From assembly GCA_038501785.1 (NCBI GenBank), contig JBAMJR010000070.1:5797501-5861500 (forward strand): a stretch of 64,000 bases of DNA. The letters are read 5' to 3'. A program made the position numbers and the translations under genes. The notes below the pieces were generated by a model that saw only the letters and a program-made list of their open reading frames with translations, had not been told where the DNA came from and did no database searches. Positions within the stretch are counted from its first letter, which is position 1; each line of letters starts with the position of its first letter. The stretch comes from Myoxocephalus aenaeus (Eukaryota > Chordata > Actinopteri > Perciformes > Cottidae). Of the stretch, positions 34,881 to 46,288 are shown in pieces.

Positions 34881-36027
34881 ATTGTAACCTCATTTTGACT
34901 TGAGATGTTCGGACCAAATCCACCATTTCTCTCCCTATCCAAGAGAAGTCCTCTGCTCCAGAACGGTATTTGTTCAACTGCATATTTGGAGAGGCGTTAC
35001 CGGATGGAGGAGGTCTGGGGTCAAAGCTGAAACGCAGTGTAATCGCCCCAAACAGCTGAGCCACAAGGACGCTGGTGGTTAGGAAACACACACGGGGGGG
35101 AGATCCTCTTTCACCATCGACCACAAATGAGCTGCACCACAACATCAAGGCAGGAGACGGCGGCTAGCATGGAACGCTTCTCATGAATGTTAATGAAAGG
35201 AAAAGCGCTGCTGCAAGAAGGAAGTCCTACTTGAATTCCAGCCTAGTTGAAATATGAAGAAAAAAAAAAGGTTTGATCATCAGCCCATTTATCTCCAGTG
35301 AGAGAAGCGAGGATGGCACAGTCTCCAGTGTTCATCATTGACAGGTTTGCTTGGATGCCAGGTGTACTCATTTGTCTTTGAAATAATTGGAAATTAAGAG
35401 GATAATGAGGTCTTCGGGGAGGCGCTGATGAGTGTTTCTGACATTCAGCTGAATGAGGGACAGAATATACACAGCAATTTGATTTGCCTCCACGAGAGAC
35501 CAAACCAGTGAGTTTTCTCCAGCCGACGCTGGTGAGAGGAGAGCACTGCGGCATCTCACTCGCCATGACAATAATAGAGCATAACAGATAATAATTCATG
35601 CTGTTATGTTGGATATCTTCTCTCTTATCAACATGAAATGCCCTGGTTGAAACAAATGGACTGGTGTAAACGTTCACCTAATTATAAGCCTAATTCTTCA
35701 TCCTTATTTCCTTTTTGAAGACATGTTGAAGTGATGCTCCTGCTGCTGCTGCTCCGTCCTACCTGCCACTCAACAGTTAATTCCCTTCACCCGGTGTCCC
35801 AAGTGCAAATCAGCCGCTGATGAGAACATAAACAAGCGCGCCCCTGAGGCCTGCAGATTGTCTGTCATTAAGGGTGGAAACGCACCAACTGCTTTGAGGT
35901 TGAGGTGGGAGGAGCCTCCAGCTCCGTTCATTTGTTATGTATAAGGTGTAGCATACCCCTTGCAAAGACTAGGATTGGATGTCTGGCTGTGCAAATAAAT
36001 CAATAAAATAACAGGAAATGTGACCTG
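34881..36027. other. Intergenic, nothing recognised
   Basis: Frames up to 144 codons (35243-35677, - strand) have no recognisable domain. No repeat is clear until the hAT-type MITE. Confidence 0.55.
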
Positions 36028-36035
36028 CAAGGGAC

Positions 36036-36420
36036 TAATGTTGCACGGTATACCGATACTAAAAAGGTAACTCTACATTTGCTCATACTTATGGAAATAA
36101 CTATGTAGTCATCTGGTCAGATAGGGACAATAGGCCTACATAGCCGTGTATAATCAATGCTATGATGGCACCATGTACTTTTCATTAATATCTTGCTGTA
36201 GGCTAATACTAATATTAATGCCATTTGTTAAGAGTTCAAAAAGCTGGGCAGGAACAAGCTGGTAAAAAAGGGAACCATACAGATGTTTTATGTATTACTA
36301 TTATAGATAAATATACCAGTATCATATCGTATTCTGGTATCGTATTGAAAGTATTGAGTATCGCGATACTGATGGCAGGTATCGTATCAAAGTCATAATG
36401 TTGGTATCGTGACAACCCTA
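36036..36420. mobile_element. hAT-type MITE, TSD CAAGGGAC
   Basis: The 385-bp element has identical 8-bp flanks, CAAGGGAC, at 36028-36035 and 36421-36428. The ends are imperfect inverted repeats: TAATGTTGCACGGTATACCG on the left, GGTATCGTGACAACCCTA on the right. The right end belongs to a well-known type of fish repeat with GGTATCGTGACAACC. The interior is AT-rich and non-coding. The 8-bp duplication places it with hAT elements. Confidence 0.8.
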
Positions 36421-37401
36421 CAAGGGACATGGAAAGTCAGCTGTCAATTCTCAATTCAATATCTATTAAACATAATTACAACATAATGTTTTTATCGTCC
36501 ATAAAACTCCATCTAGATCAGGGGTCTCAAACTCGCGGCCCGCGGGCCAATTGCGGCCCGCGAGCCGATATTGTGTGGCCCCCTACTTGACATCAAAGTT
36601 TAGTGTTAGTGCGGCCCGCGCGTTTTTCTGAGGTCCGCGCGCGCGGCCCCATAAGATAACGTTTACTGGACGTTTCTATTAATAGCTCCGTGAAAAAACG
36701 GAGTAGAAAAAAGATTCAGATGCTGCTAGATGCGCCAAAGTCCGGAGGTTCCGCCCCACTCCTCTGTGTGATCATACGCCTCTCATAGGAGCACACAGCC
36801 TGAGGCGTCTGTGTCGAGCTCCGCCTTTCAACGTGATTTGTTGATTCAGGTGTCAGTAGACATTTTTTGTGAAACTACCCAATGACCTACTACCCAATGA
36901 CCTACCCAAACTACCCAATGACCTACATACGCTGCAAAGATACACTGGTTTTTATTCAGACAGACAAACACACTACCACCTGAGAGAGAAAAAAAAACTT
37001 GCAGTGTACTAAAAAAATCCACACTGGCCACAGAGAGACGGCAGCTCTGCTCTGCTCAGCTGTTCAGTTTTACTCTGTGCGACTCCACACACGACCATGC
37101 GCTGGTAAAGAGTACACAGTACACACATACATTCAGAGTACATAGTACACACATAGATACAGAGTACATATGTTGTTCTTGTTCTGAAAACTGTACTGAA
37201 ACATGCACAATGGGTAAACATTGTAAAAAGTTCGTTTTTCTATAGAACATATTTTGACTCAAATATATAGTAAATATTTTTTTTGAAAACAAAAACTGTT
37301 GTAATATTAATGTTTCATGTGCACACACCCCATGGAGCTTGATCTGTAGTATGAAGTCATTTCTCAGTCCCGAGTATGTTTCCTTCCCTGAGCAGACAAA
37401 A

Positions 37402-37614
37402 GTGATCAGTCGGGTAATGTACCTTTTTGGAAGCTGTGAGAAACCTTTCTCGACTATGAACTTTAATAAATGCAAGTACAGGTCCAGGCTTAGTGATGCC
37501 TATCGTGAAGCTGTACTCAGGGTTTCCACTGTGACCTCGATCAGTGCTTCTACTGTGACCTCCATCAGGGTTTCCACGGTGACCTCCATCAGGGTCAATG
37601 TGGCTCAGCTGTGA
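37402..37614 (+). pseudogene. hAT transposase C-terminal (dimerisation) remnant
   Basis: The frame reads VISRVMYLFGSCEKPFSTMN and continues with a KSRYRS-like KYRSRLSDAYREAVLRV. This resembles the hAT C-terminal dimerisation region, where the typical form is a CEQ-FS-MN-IK-K-RSRL-D-L motif. The family is the domesticated-type hAT group related to Charlie/ZBED5 proteins (inference). After this the frame runs through three copies of an 8-residue unit, RVSTVTSI, encoded by a 24-bp tandem repeat, and stops. The catalytic part and BED zinc finger are missing, so no active enzyme is made. Confidence 0.65.
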
Positions 37615-37711
37615 GCAAAAGCGCTGCCCGGTGTCTGGCAAGAAATAGAATGAAGTACAAATGCATTCAGGGATTGCATTTGTTGGTTCGGTGCAGTTTC
37701 AATAAGTTATT

Positions 37712-37712
<1 letters not shown>

Positions 37713-37755
<43 letters not shown>
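37713..37755. repeat. TA microsatellite
   Basis: About 20 TA units lie inside the hAT element. A similar run of about 20 TA units lies at 38976-39018 in the adjacent intergenic DNA. Confidence 0.9.
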
Positions 37756-37757
<2 letters not shown>

Positions 37758-37930
37758 CACTGTAAAAACTATTATAAAAATTTACAGAAACTGCTGGTTG
37801 CCTTTTGTATGACGAAAATATGTTATGAATGTAAACAATATATATTGAGCTTTCTGTGTGGCCCTCCGATGAGATCACAATACCAGCGGTGGCCCCAAGC
37901 CAAATTGAGTTTGAGACCCCTGATCTAGAT

Positions 37931-38971
37931 GCAGCAGCAGCAGCAGAAACCGCATTAAACTGCAGCGAGGCCGCCAGAAACCGTCAAACCAAATGCAGTT
38001 GGAGTTTTTGACTTGGCATAACACAGGAAAATCACAGGTGGAACTAATCAAATAAATAATTTCTCTCCTCAATTTCAAGTGTCCCAGTAAGCCGTGTCAT
38101 TGAGCAGCGGGGAGGCACAGCAGTGAAGAGCGGGAACCTTCCTTAAAATAGTACGACACCAGCTTTAATGTCATGAATTACAACTGAGCTTTTTCTGCTA
38201 CATTTCTCTACCGAAGAATACTGCTGTAAAAAAAAAAAGACCCCCAAAAAAAATCTGCATGAGAGTCTATAGAGCAGAGCCAATTGTATAATATTGTCTT
38301 CATTTTCAGGCTGGTTTTGTGGATTTGGTCGTGGTTAAACGTTGTGTAATAGAAATACTCGTTAACTGGTGCAGTTGAAAGGAGAAAAACATGTTAGCAC
38401 ATCATTAACTTGCATTAAAATGTATATACATACATATATAGTATACTGCAGGTATATCGGATGTATCAACGTGCTTGGAAATGCTTGGAAATGCATAATA
38501 AAGGAGTGCAGTTATTTAGTAATAGTGTGGGCTCCATGGCAGCTCTGAAAAAAAAAACTCCTTTTCTATTAAATGCAGAAAGTTTTGAGAAAATGTTGCG
38601 CTTTCAAACCGAAACCATAAATCAACTAAGTATGTTGAGCTGTGACAGATGGGATGTATCTCAACTTAGCTAAAGGTCAATGTTATGCTACCAGAGGGGC
38701 TAATTATAAAAAGTACAACAAATGCTGGATGCTGGTGAAAAGATCAGTAAAATCTTGGGAATATTTTTTTCTATTTTTGGAGACTGATTCGATTTCCCCT
38801 TGTGAACTTTAATTGGCAGTTTTCCAAAGTAAAAGCACATAGTTAAATTTATAAAGTTAATTTATTTCTTGAATGCTCACTATAAAGCCAATAGTTTTTT
38901 TTACAGTATAGTAGTATGGGATAAAGGCAGGGCTCACACTTGTATTCTATTTTATTGCATTTTTTTATTAT

Positions 38972-39024
<53 letters not shown>

Positions 39025-40177
39025 TTTTTCTTCGGTTTCTGTTTCTGTTTTTTTGTGCATAGGTGTATGTTATGAATTATAATGTCACTGTGAAGTCCAT
39101 ATCAAATAAATGAAAGTCAAAGTGTTATGGTTTTGGTAACCGCCATGCAACAACACTGTTTGGGCATGAAAACACAATATTTCATCCAACATCCATAGCA
39201 GCATTTGAAAAAAATAAAATAATAATGCATGGAAGACTTGCTGTGTGTGACAGATGCCCCTCAGCAGTGTTCGCACCGCGGGGACGGTATTTGTAGAGCA
39301 GAACAGCATCTGCAGAGCGATCTGGGAGAAACCTGCTGGGCGTAACAACAACACGCCAAAGGGAACGCAAAGCGCCCCTGTTCCTCGCTGTTTGCCATGC
39401 TTACGTATAACGGTGTGATTATCCCACATTATTTTTGATCTGTAGATAAAAAGACAGCCAGAGGAAGAAAAGCCTCCGGGGATGTCCGTGTTTGCTGTGG
39501 CGTTTGCGTGCCGCCATCCAACAGCACTCGCACGCTCCGTGGGCTCCATACCTGCTCGCTGCCTCCCAAAATGAGCAGCAACCTCAAAGATGAAAGCATA
39601 ACATATACAGAGATTAAGAAGAAATGGGCTATTGTTGACGAGCTTTGAAAAAAAACTGTTTACAAAACCTTTTTGAGGATTTTTTTGTTTTTGCACTGGG
39701 CTTTTTTCTTCTGTTGCCTGAGGCATCCGTCATGGAAACATCACACAAACAACGCTCTCACATCTACTTCAAGGGATAATTTCTCAGAATATTTAGCACA
39801 AAAACAAACAGACGTGGACAAGTATTTATTAGTTATATTGGGTGGATTTCCCTGTGGAGAACAGGGAGAGATCATTCCCATCATCACGCGTGTTGTGTGA
39901 GGAACACAATTGGTTCCCAAACCTCTGGGGAAATGTCTGCAGCATCGTGTGTGGATGACATATTGAAACGCACACATGTGGCAGTGTGGAATCTCGTCTC
40001 AGTTACTCAAAAGCTAATTTGCGGAGCCCGCAAGGCGGCCGCCTCACAGAAAAGTCACGCGGCTCTCCGAGGGAAATTTATTTAGAGGAGGAATAAACCA
40101 ATAAATGAAGCAACACTTTTATTACCGTTCCCGGTGAATCGTATTCCCCCAGTGACGACGGCGTTTGTGACCCAAAA
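37931..40177. other. Intergenic, nothing recognised except simple repeats
   Basis: It holds the TA run at 38976-39018 and otherwise unique-looking sequence. The 213-codon - strand frame at 39085-39726 lacks any known motif, is rich in Phe/Leu and Cys, and has no supporting splice or promoter context. I do not call it a gene. Confidence 0.5.
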
Positions 40178-40755
40178 AGATGATAATAATAATAATACAT
40201 TTAATTTATATAGCGCTTTTCGTGGTACTCAAAGAAACTTGACAAAACATTTTTAAAATCATACAATAAAAGCAGATAAATAAAAACAATAAGAACATGG
40301 AGCACACACATTAAAAGCAGTTCTGAAGAGGTGGGTTTTGAATATGGGAAGGTCGGTGCAGTCACGGATGAGTTTGGGGAGAGAGTTCCTGACAGTTCTA
40401 GATGTACTGGAGTTTATTGAGGCTTTTTGGATGATGTGCCATAGAGAATACTGTTGCAATAGTCGATTCTGGAGGTGATGAAGGCGTGGATCAGGGTTTC
40501 GGCAGCAGATGAGGAGAGTGATGGGCGGAGACGGGATATGTTTTTTTAAGTGAAAAAAGGCAGTTCTGGTGATTTGTTTGACGTGGTGTTCGAAGGAGAG
40601 GTTGCTGTCAAACACGACTCCGAGGTTGCGGATGTGTGGGGAGGAGACAGAGTGGAGTTGTCGATGGTGAGGGAGAAGTTGTGATTTAGGCCTAAGGCCT
40701 CCAGATTGTCTTTGATATTCTCTCTAAAAAAACATACATTTCTCAGAGTGACCAT
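40178..40755 (-). mobile_element. LINE fragment (CR1/L2/Rex1-type) with truncated reverse transcriptase end
   Basis: On the - strand, frames read FDSNLSFEHHVKQITRTAFF (40613 downwards) and NTLEALGLN-like sequence upstream. These fit the C-terminal part of reverse transcriptases of the CR1/L2/Rex1 group, where LG-FD--LSFE-H----T--AFFHL precedes a DYCNSL block. The 3' end on that strand is GCGCTATATAAATTAAATGT followed by a TTATTATTATT run at about 40180-40195, the standard fish LINE tail. Frameshifts and an internal deletion remove the DYCNSL region. It is a dead copy. Confidence 0.7.
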
Positions 40756-41195
40756 TTCACTTGTGAACAGTTAGGAGGGTTCGACTCTACTCATTAAACG
40801 AAGTACATGTTTGCAGCAAAATGGGAAAAGAAGAATTTAAGTTTATTTTTAACCTTTGGGGACAATATATACAGCAAAATAATTTAAACTCAAAGCTCCA
40901 CAAAAGCTGTCAAACTCAACCAGATTAATCTACTTTGATGCCCCAGGCTAATTAAAAGCAACGTCCCCTACGTGTTTCTTTCTCTGCTAATTTGATTGCT
41001 TAAGTGTTTCATAAAATGCATGTAAAAACAAAGCATATTGAAATAATAAAGGCTTTAAAACAACATTTTCCCTCATGGGGCTTCAAGACAAAGTGACGCA
41101 TTAAATCCCTTTTTATTACAATGTTTCAGTGGTCATACAGCGGTTCTATTAATACCAACAGTTTAAAAAATGTTTTGCTTTCTTATGTTCAGCAA
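40756..41195. other. Intergenic, possible conserved element
   Basis: No gene is present. 40880-41060 is complex AT-rich sequence with CAGATTAATC, GGCTAATTAAAAGC and CTAATTTGATTGCTTAAG, homeodomain-type motifs. Nothing more can be claimed. Confidence 0.4.
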
Positions 41196-41513
41196 TACCG
41201 TAAAAGTCGGGTTACGAGCCGCTACTACCTTCGGTCAGTGTCCCCGTTAGCTCCCCGCTGTAGCCAGCTGGGGCTCCTGCTAGCGCTCCGTTACTTCCCC
41301 GCTAACTTCCGCTAGCTCCCCGAAAACCACCGAAGGTAGCGGGACCAGGCTCGACACCCGACTTGGGCAGAGGGGACGCGGGCAGTAGCAGCAGCGCTAG
41401 CTAGCTAGCAGCAGCGCTAGCTAGCGCTGCTCCTAGCTTGCGCTGCTCCTAGCTTTCTACAGCGAGGACACTGACCGGAGGTAGGAGCGGCTTGTAACCC
41501 GACTTTTACGGTA
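41196..41513 (-). mobile_element. GC-rich GCTAGC MITE, copy 4 (complete, 318 bp)
   Basis: The ends are TA-CCGTAAAAGTCGGGTTAC and GTAACCCGACTTTTACGG-TA, exact reverse complements over 18 bases. The inverted match continues with a few mismatches to about 60 bp, through GAGCCGCTACTACCTTCGG and GTCAGTGTCCCCG. The internal order is reversed relative to copies 1-3. The GCTAGC-rich core lies at about 41385-41455. This is the best reference copy in the window. Confidence 0.85.
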
Positions 41514-43749
41514 CATGTTAATTCACTCGTGGTACATGCAGTCTTTTCAGAACAAACTTCCATCTGAACGTGCCCGATTACGGTGCATTTATTTTTGTCG
41601 GCACATCTATGAAAAGTGCGTTCCAGGACTGATGAAAATCTGCCAGATAAAGTGAATCCATGTAACTCATCTGGCTTTCTTTCAGTGGATTTCAAGCCGC
41701 GTGATTGCTGGACTGATAAACATCATCCCTGGTCTGATTACTTCATTAGGAAGCTGAGTCGTTTCCTCTCCTGCAGAACGGAGGCCTCTCACTCACAATC
41801 CTTCACGTGTCTGAGAAAGTAATCTCTCATCGAGCCTCATCAAAAAAATATGCACCGGGGCCGTGAATTCAGTTCCATTCAAAGACTAAATTGAGGCGGA
41901 ATGAGTCTGTATATGAGGAAAAAAAACTGAAATACCAGCTCAGAGTCTGGAAGTATGATTGGGCTTCGTCTCTGTAGCACTTCCAGCAAAGCTGTTTTGG
42001 CGGTGTAGCCTTCATCAATGTCATTCAGGGGGAGAAACAACATCTTCAGTATCACCAGCAGGCAAATGGTGTCTCACAAACCCACCTACACCCAGTTTTA
42101 GGAGAAGTGGATCCACCATTTATGGATGAAATAAATCTAACAGAAATGTGTGGCATTCATCCCAGAGAGGAGAATCAAGCCAACGTGAGCCACGTGGAGA
42201 TAAAACGTCTCGCAAGATACAAAAAAACTGTTTATCCATGAGGAGTCTGTGAAAAGCATTTTTTTATCTAGATATTGACAATTAAATACATCCATGAGAT
42301 GACCAAACATAACATTTAAATACACAATATCATTGAAAATATGATGCTGCATCACCCCATAGCTACAGGTCCATCAACCCAATGATCCCCGTTTTGCTTG
42401 CCATGTCTTCTTTTGGGGGAGAAACCTCATCCTTGTGCACATTGTACATGCAATCCAATCCAAAAAGTTCATTTTGAATAAAGTGCCCTTAAAAAAAAAC
42501 GGAGCATCGTAATGGTTCCTCAGACTCGAGTCTCGGGCCGTCAGGGCCTGCTAAGCCTTCTCTGCTGGCCTAAACAGAATCACAAAGTTTACATTGAAAT
42601 TTTGGGCACTGAAGGCACAGGTAAAAAAATCCACGGCCCGCCACTGCCTTTCGCACACAGTCTAGAATGTCTTAATAGGCCGGGGTTCAATGAGCCGGCT
42701 CTTTCCACAAAGTTTTACACAGCTTATAATTCACGGTTGTATTCGTCCACATGCGATGCACGACTCGTGTTTCAGCAGCTTTTATGAAGGATGTTTCAAG
42801 TCTTTAATGCCCATCACTTTAGAATAAGCTGCCCGAGGATAATAAATGTGGGTAGTACTCGGGCGTCCACCTACTTTTGGCTACGTCGTATTACCTGACA
42901 GACACTGGTAAGAAAATAACTCTTGTAATATGTTTTTAAACCCTCTGAAAATCATTTAAATACCTGTTGAAAAGGCTTTATAATCTATTACAGCCTGTTA
43001 GAGAACAATCGCGCGGGGTGCCAGCTCACACGGGGCAAATAAAACATCCCCAGCATGCACCTGAATTAACAATAAACTGAGCCCATGGCTTCATGGGACT
43101 CTTCACAGCAGGCTGCTGAATCCATGGTGTGTTTTTTTTTGCTTGATAATAAATCCCCACCAGTTTTTTTTTTTGTTCCATTCCACAACTTATCATGACT
43201 GATCACAGTATTGCTACGAGTATAATTCTACTTTTCTCATCTCATCTGTGACACGTCAGTTTTCTGAGTGATATTGACACACATCCTCTCGGCTGAGAAC
43301 ATGAAGAATTGACTCATTTATTACTGCCAGCATTCATTAAGTGAGACCGGTAGCGTTCTCCGCCTTGCCATCTGCGCAATTTAAATAACATCCACATCTC
43401 ACAGCTGGCGTTCAGCGGTGACAGCTATACCGTAAGTATGGTCGGGTGAACGCATCAGAGAAACAAACAAACCGAGAAACAACACAAAACCTCCATTTCA
43501 TCCACAACAGAGTGGAAACATTTCGGAGAAGCTTCATATCGGGCTGCAGAGCTGGATATACAACACTCAGCTTCTACTGTTGCGTTTCCTCAGTCATCCC
43601 CATTTAGTGCACATCAGTAGATCCTTGTTTTTGAGAGGGTACTTAAAAAAACACAATTCCTGGTTTGAAAGAATGTCCTTATTGTTTATGATAGTATTGT
43701 AAATTACTTTGGATTAAAATGTGAATAAGCAGTGAAACCACATCCGTGC

Positions 43750-43786
<37 letters not shown>

Positions 43787-44671
43787 ATTCGAATGCTTGG
43801 TTACGAGCCCTACGGCAGCTTCCTGTGGAAGTCACTGTGTGTCGCGCCGGAGAAGATAAATAGCAACTCTTATGCTTCGACATCAATGGCCGCTCCTGTG
43901 AATGACACAACTACACAGCACATTAATGCAAGACATCAATGCAAAACAGTGTTCTATATCCTAAGCTCTGACACTAAACTCTTTACCGCCGAGCGCATTA
44001 AACCTGACCCCGACGTTCCATCATACCTCTTTGAAGCCATCAAAAGCTCGACGAAGTCCAGAGACATTACCATACCCGCGAAAATAAATGGATCCAATAA
44101 TGACTACAGAAAGAAATAACTTCTGCTGAGTTCAAACACAGTGGCATGGTAACGGCTTGCAGCTACCCTCGAAAGCACTAATGTGTTCAAACACCCATGG
44201 GCCCTCGTTGCAGCAAGATGGAAAATACCAGCAGCGACTCTTAGCCCGGCACTTCAATAGGAGAAAAAAAAAGGGCCTTTGGTCACACTTTGTGACATGC
44301 AGCATCTTAATGGTGCCGTTATGATGAGAGCTATGGGAGGAGCACGTTTGAGCCCATCCCTGCATGACAGATCACCTGCAGCCAAGAGCGCGAGGGCGGA
44401 GAACGTCGGAAGCGCTTCCTGTGAAAAATAGATATCGTGCTGCTCATTTTGACACGGTCACCAAAAGAAAATTGTCCACATGCACACAAATAAGTCAGCT
44501 GAGGCGTCTTCACTATTTTTGTTGGCTATAAATACAGTGAACACGCATCATGTATTAGTAATACCGCCCACGCGAGTGTTGTCAATCAAACATGGCTCGA
44601 TGAAGAAGGTTACGATGTTGTAACCATAGTTCTATAAAGACAAGCGGAGCTCTCCACTGGACTTTATGCTC
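41514..44671. other. Intergenic, nothing recognised except a TG microsatellite
   Basis: A TG run of about 17 units lies at 43751-43784. Frames of about 90-120 codons (42512-42787; 43751-44119, which starts in the TG run) have no known domain. No transposon ends were found here. Confidence 0.5.
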
Positions 44672-44674
44672 TAA

Positions 44675-45067
44675 TGCTGCGTTCACAACAAAAGCGTTGC
44701 GAATTATTCGCTCAAGTAGATTGCATGCAAAGTCAATGCACAGACGTCAATGGTTGCGAAACACGCGAATAACGAGGCTCTAGCAAGTTGAAATATTTCA
44801 ACTCGGGCAAAAAATTCGCCTGACGCTGAGTCATTCAAACGCTGTTCCTGGAGCTGTGTCCCTACGGATAATATTATGAACCCGAACACGATGGCGTTTT
44901 GATGTTTCCGACGTTTGTGGGACTTCCGCAACAAGTATAAAGCAGAACTAGTGGTTATTTCAATGGTGGATGGCGCACGTGAAAAAGCGAATGAAGCGAA
45001 TGACGCAAATTGACCACAAAAAGTGGTAAAAAGCGTTTTGAAAAACACTTTTGGTGAGAACGTAGCA
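44675..45067. mobile_element. PIF/Harbinger-type MITE, TSD TAA
   Basis: The 393-bp element begins TGCTGCGTTCACAACAAAAG and ends CTTTTGGTGAGAACGTAGCA. These are inverted repeats differing at three positions over 20 bases. It is flanked by TAA at 44672-44674 and 45068-45070, the 3-bp target typical of PIF/Harbinger. Many fish repeats carry the GCTGCGTTCACACC type of end. The 152-codon antisense frame across it is a chance ORF. Confidence 0.75.
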
Positions 45068-45070
45068 TAA

Positions 45071-46288
45071 GGTTTTGCACATTTTCTGTGGGCTAATGCA
45101 TACCTGTGATTGCGGGTGAGTGTTAGCCATAGAATCCAAAAAAGGGCGGAGCCTATGCACATTATTAATGGTAAACAAATCCCACGAGGTGCTTTTTTTT
45201 AAAAGGCCTCAGTTGACACTTTATGTTCAGAATGTTCTTGCAATTATACACTTACTGTAATCACAAGAAAATCAGAAAATCATAATGTTTTCCTTAAGCA
45301 TCATTTGCAGTGCTTGGCCTTTAGTTTGGTGATTAGTTGGTCTAGATGTCTCAAGTAAAACTATTTGGTTGTCTTTTCATGCCAGATGAATTGTAATAAA
45401 TGTAAAAGAAAGCCTTGTCTTGCTCAAGAAAATGTGCAGACATGCTCCAAAGTGAATGTTACCTAAGTATGCTGGATATTATTGAACTCGACATTGAATG
45501 CAAAAATTTAAATAAAGAAGAAGAAAAAAAACAGAGCAATAGCCTTGTGTCAGATTGCAAAACAATGGCCAACAATACACCTGGCAGCCCAGGACACATT
45601 ACGCAGACATGTGCAATACAGATGGGCTGAGTTATGTGAATCCAAACCCCCATAATGCATCATAACAGCTACAATACCGCAGCATGTGAATCCTCACACA
45701 TGTGGACGTGCACGCAAACGCCACATAGACAAGCGCGAGGAAACAGATTTGACATCTGTCAGTTTTTTTCTTTGTTGCATTGTTTTCATGCTCACGTTAT
45801 TTATGTCCGAGGTCAGGGGGGTGTTCACACTCCATTATTTCCAACAGGCTGTTCAATTTCTGCGGCGCCGGTGCAACCACGGCGATCAGGTGGCCGCATT
45901 GTCGTGTATTTATGTGTGATCGTGTGAACACGATGCCTCATTAGACCTTTAGTGCCCTGGCTCGGCGCGGTCCCATCCAAACACAATAGCCCATCTTATT
46001 ATATCCATCTCTCGCCCACCTGACCACTCCGGCGGAGAGCCCTGGCAGCCATACTCAAGCTGTTCCAGATCACGGGGGACCGGGACCTTTTGTCCATTGT
46101 AACATCTGCACACTGGCTGCCTGTGACAAGGTCTGATGCCGCGATCTCCTCCAAAACAGATTTTTTTTTCTCCTGTCTAACCTGCCTCCCTGAACTCTCT
46201 CTGCTCTCTTCTTCTCTTTCTCTCATGTCCCGGCTTCATCCCCCACCCCTCCCTGTTACTCTCAACACTCATAGATGCGCTATATATA
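45071..46288. other. Intergenic, nothing recognised
   Basis: No supportable gene was found. A pyrimidine-rich stretch lies at about 46160-46260, just before the Tc1-like element. Confidence 0.5.

Larger units (their letters stand above)
36519..37922 (+). mobile_element. hAT DNA transposon (1404 bp, decayed), TSD ATCTAGAT
   Basis: The terminal inverted repeats are CAGGGGTCTCAAACTC and GAGTTTGAGACCCCTG, a perfect 16-bp match. The 8-bp target duplication ATCTAGAT lies at 36511-36518 and 37923-37930. The first 130 bp are rich in GCGGCCCGCG. The interior holds a remnant of a hAT transposase C-terminus (37402-37525), a 24-bp tandem repeat (37519-37590) and a TA microsatellite (about 37713-37754). 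Too short for an intact hAT transposase, it is an internally deleted, non-autonomous copy. Confidence 0.85.

Noticed and set aside
39085..39726. 213-codon - strand frame
   Set aside because: No recognisable domain, no splice or promoter context, and composition like the surrounding intergenic DNA.
43427..43450. TATACCGTAAGTATGGTCGGG, resembling a MITE end
   Set aside because: It matches only loosely and there is no partner end or GCTAGC core nearby.
44704..45162. 152-codon - strand frame
   Set aside because: It spans a Harbinger-type MITE with inverted ends; a chance frame.
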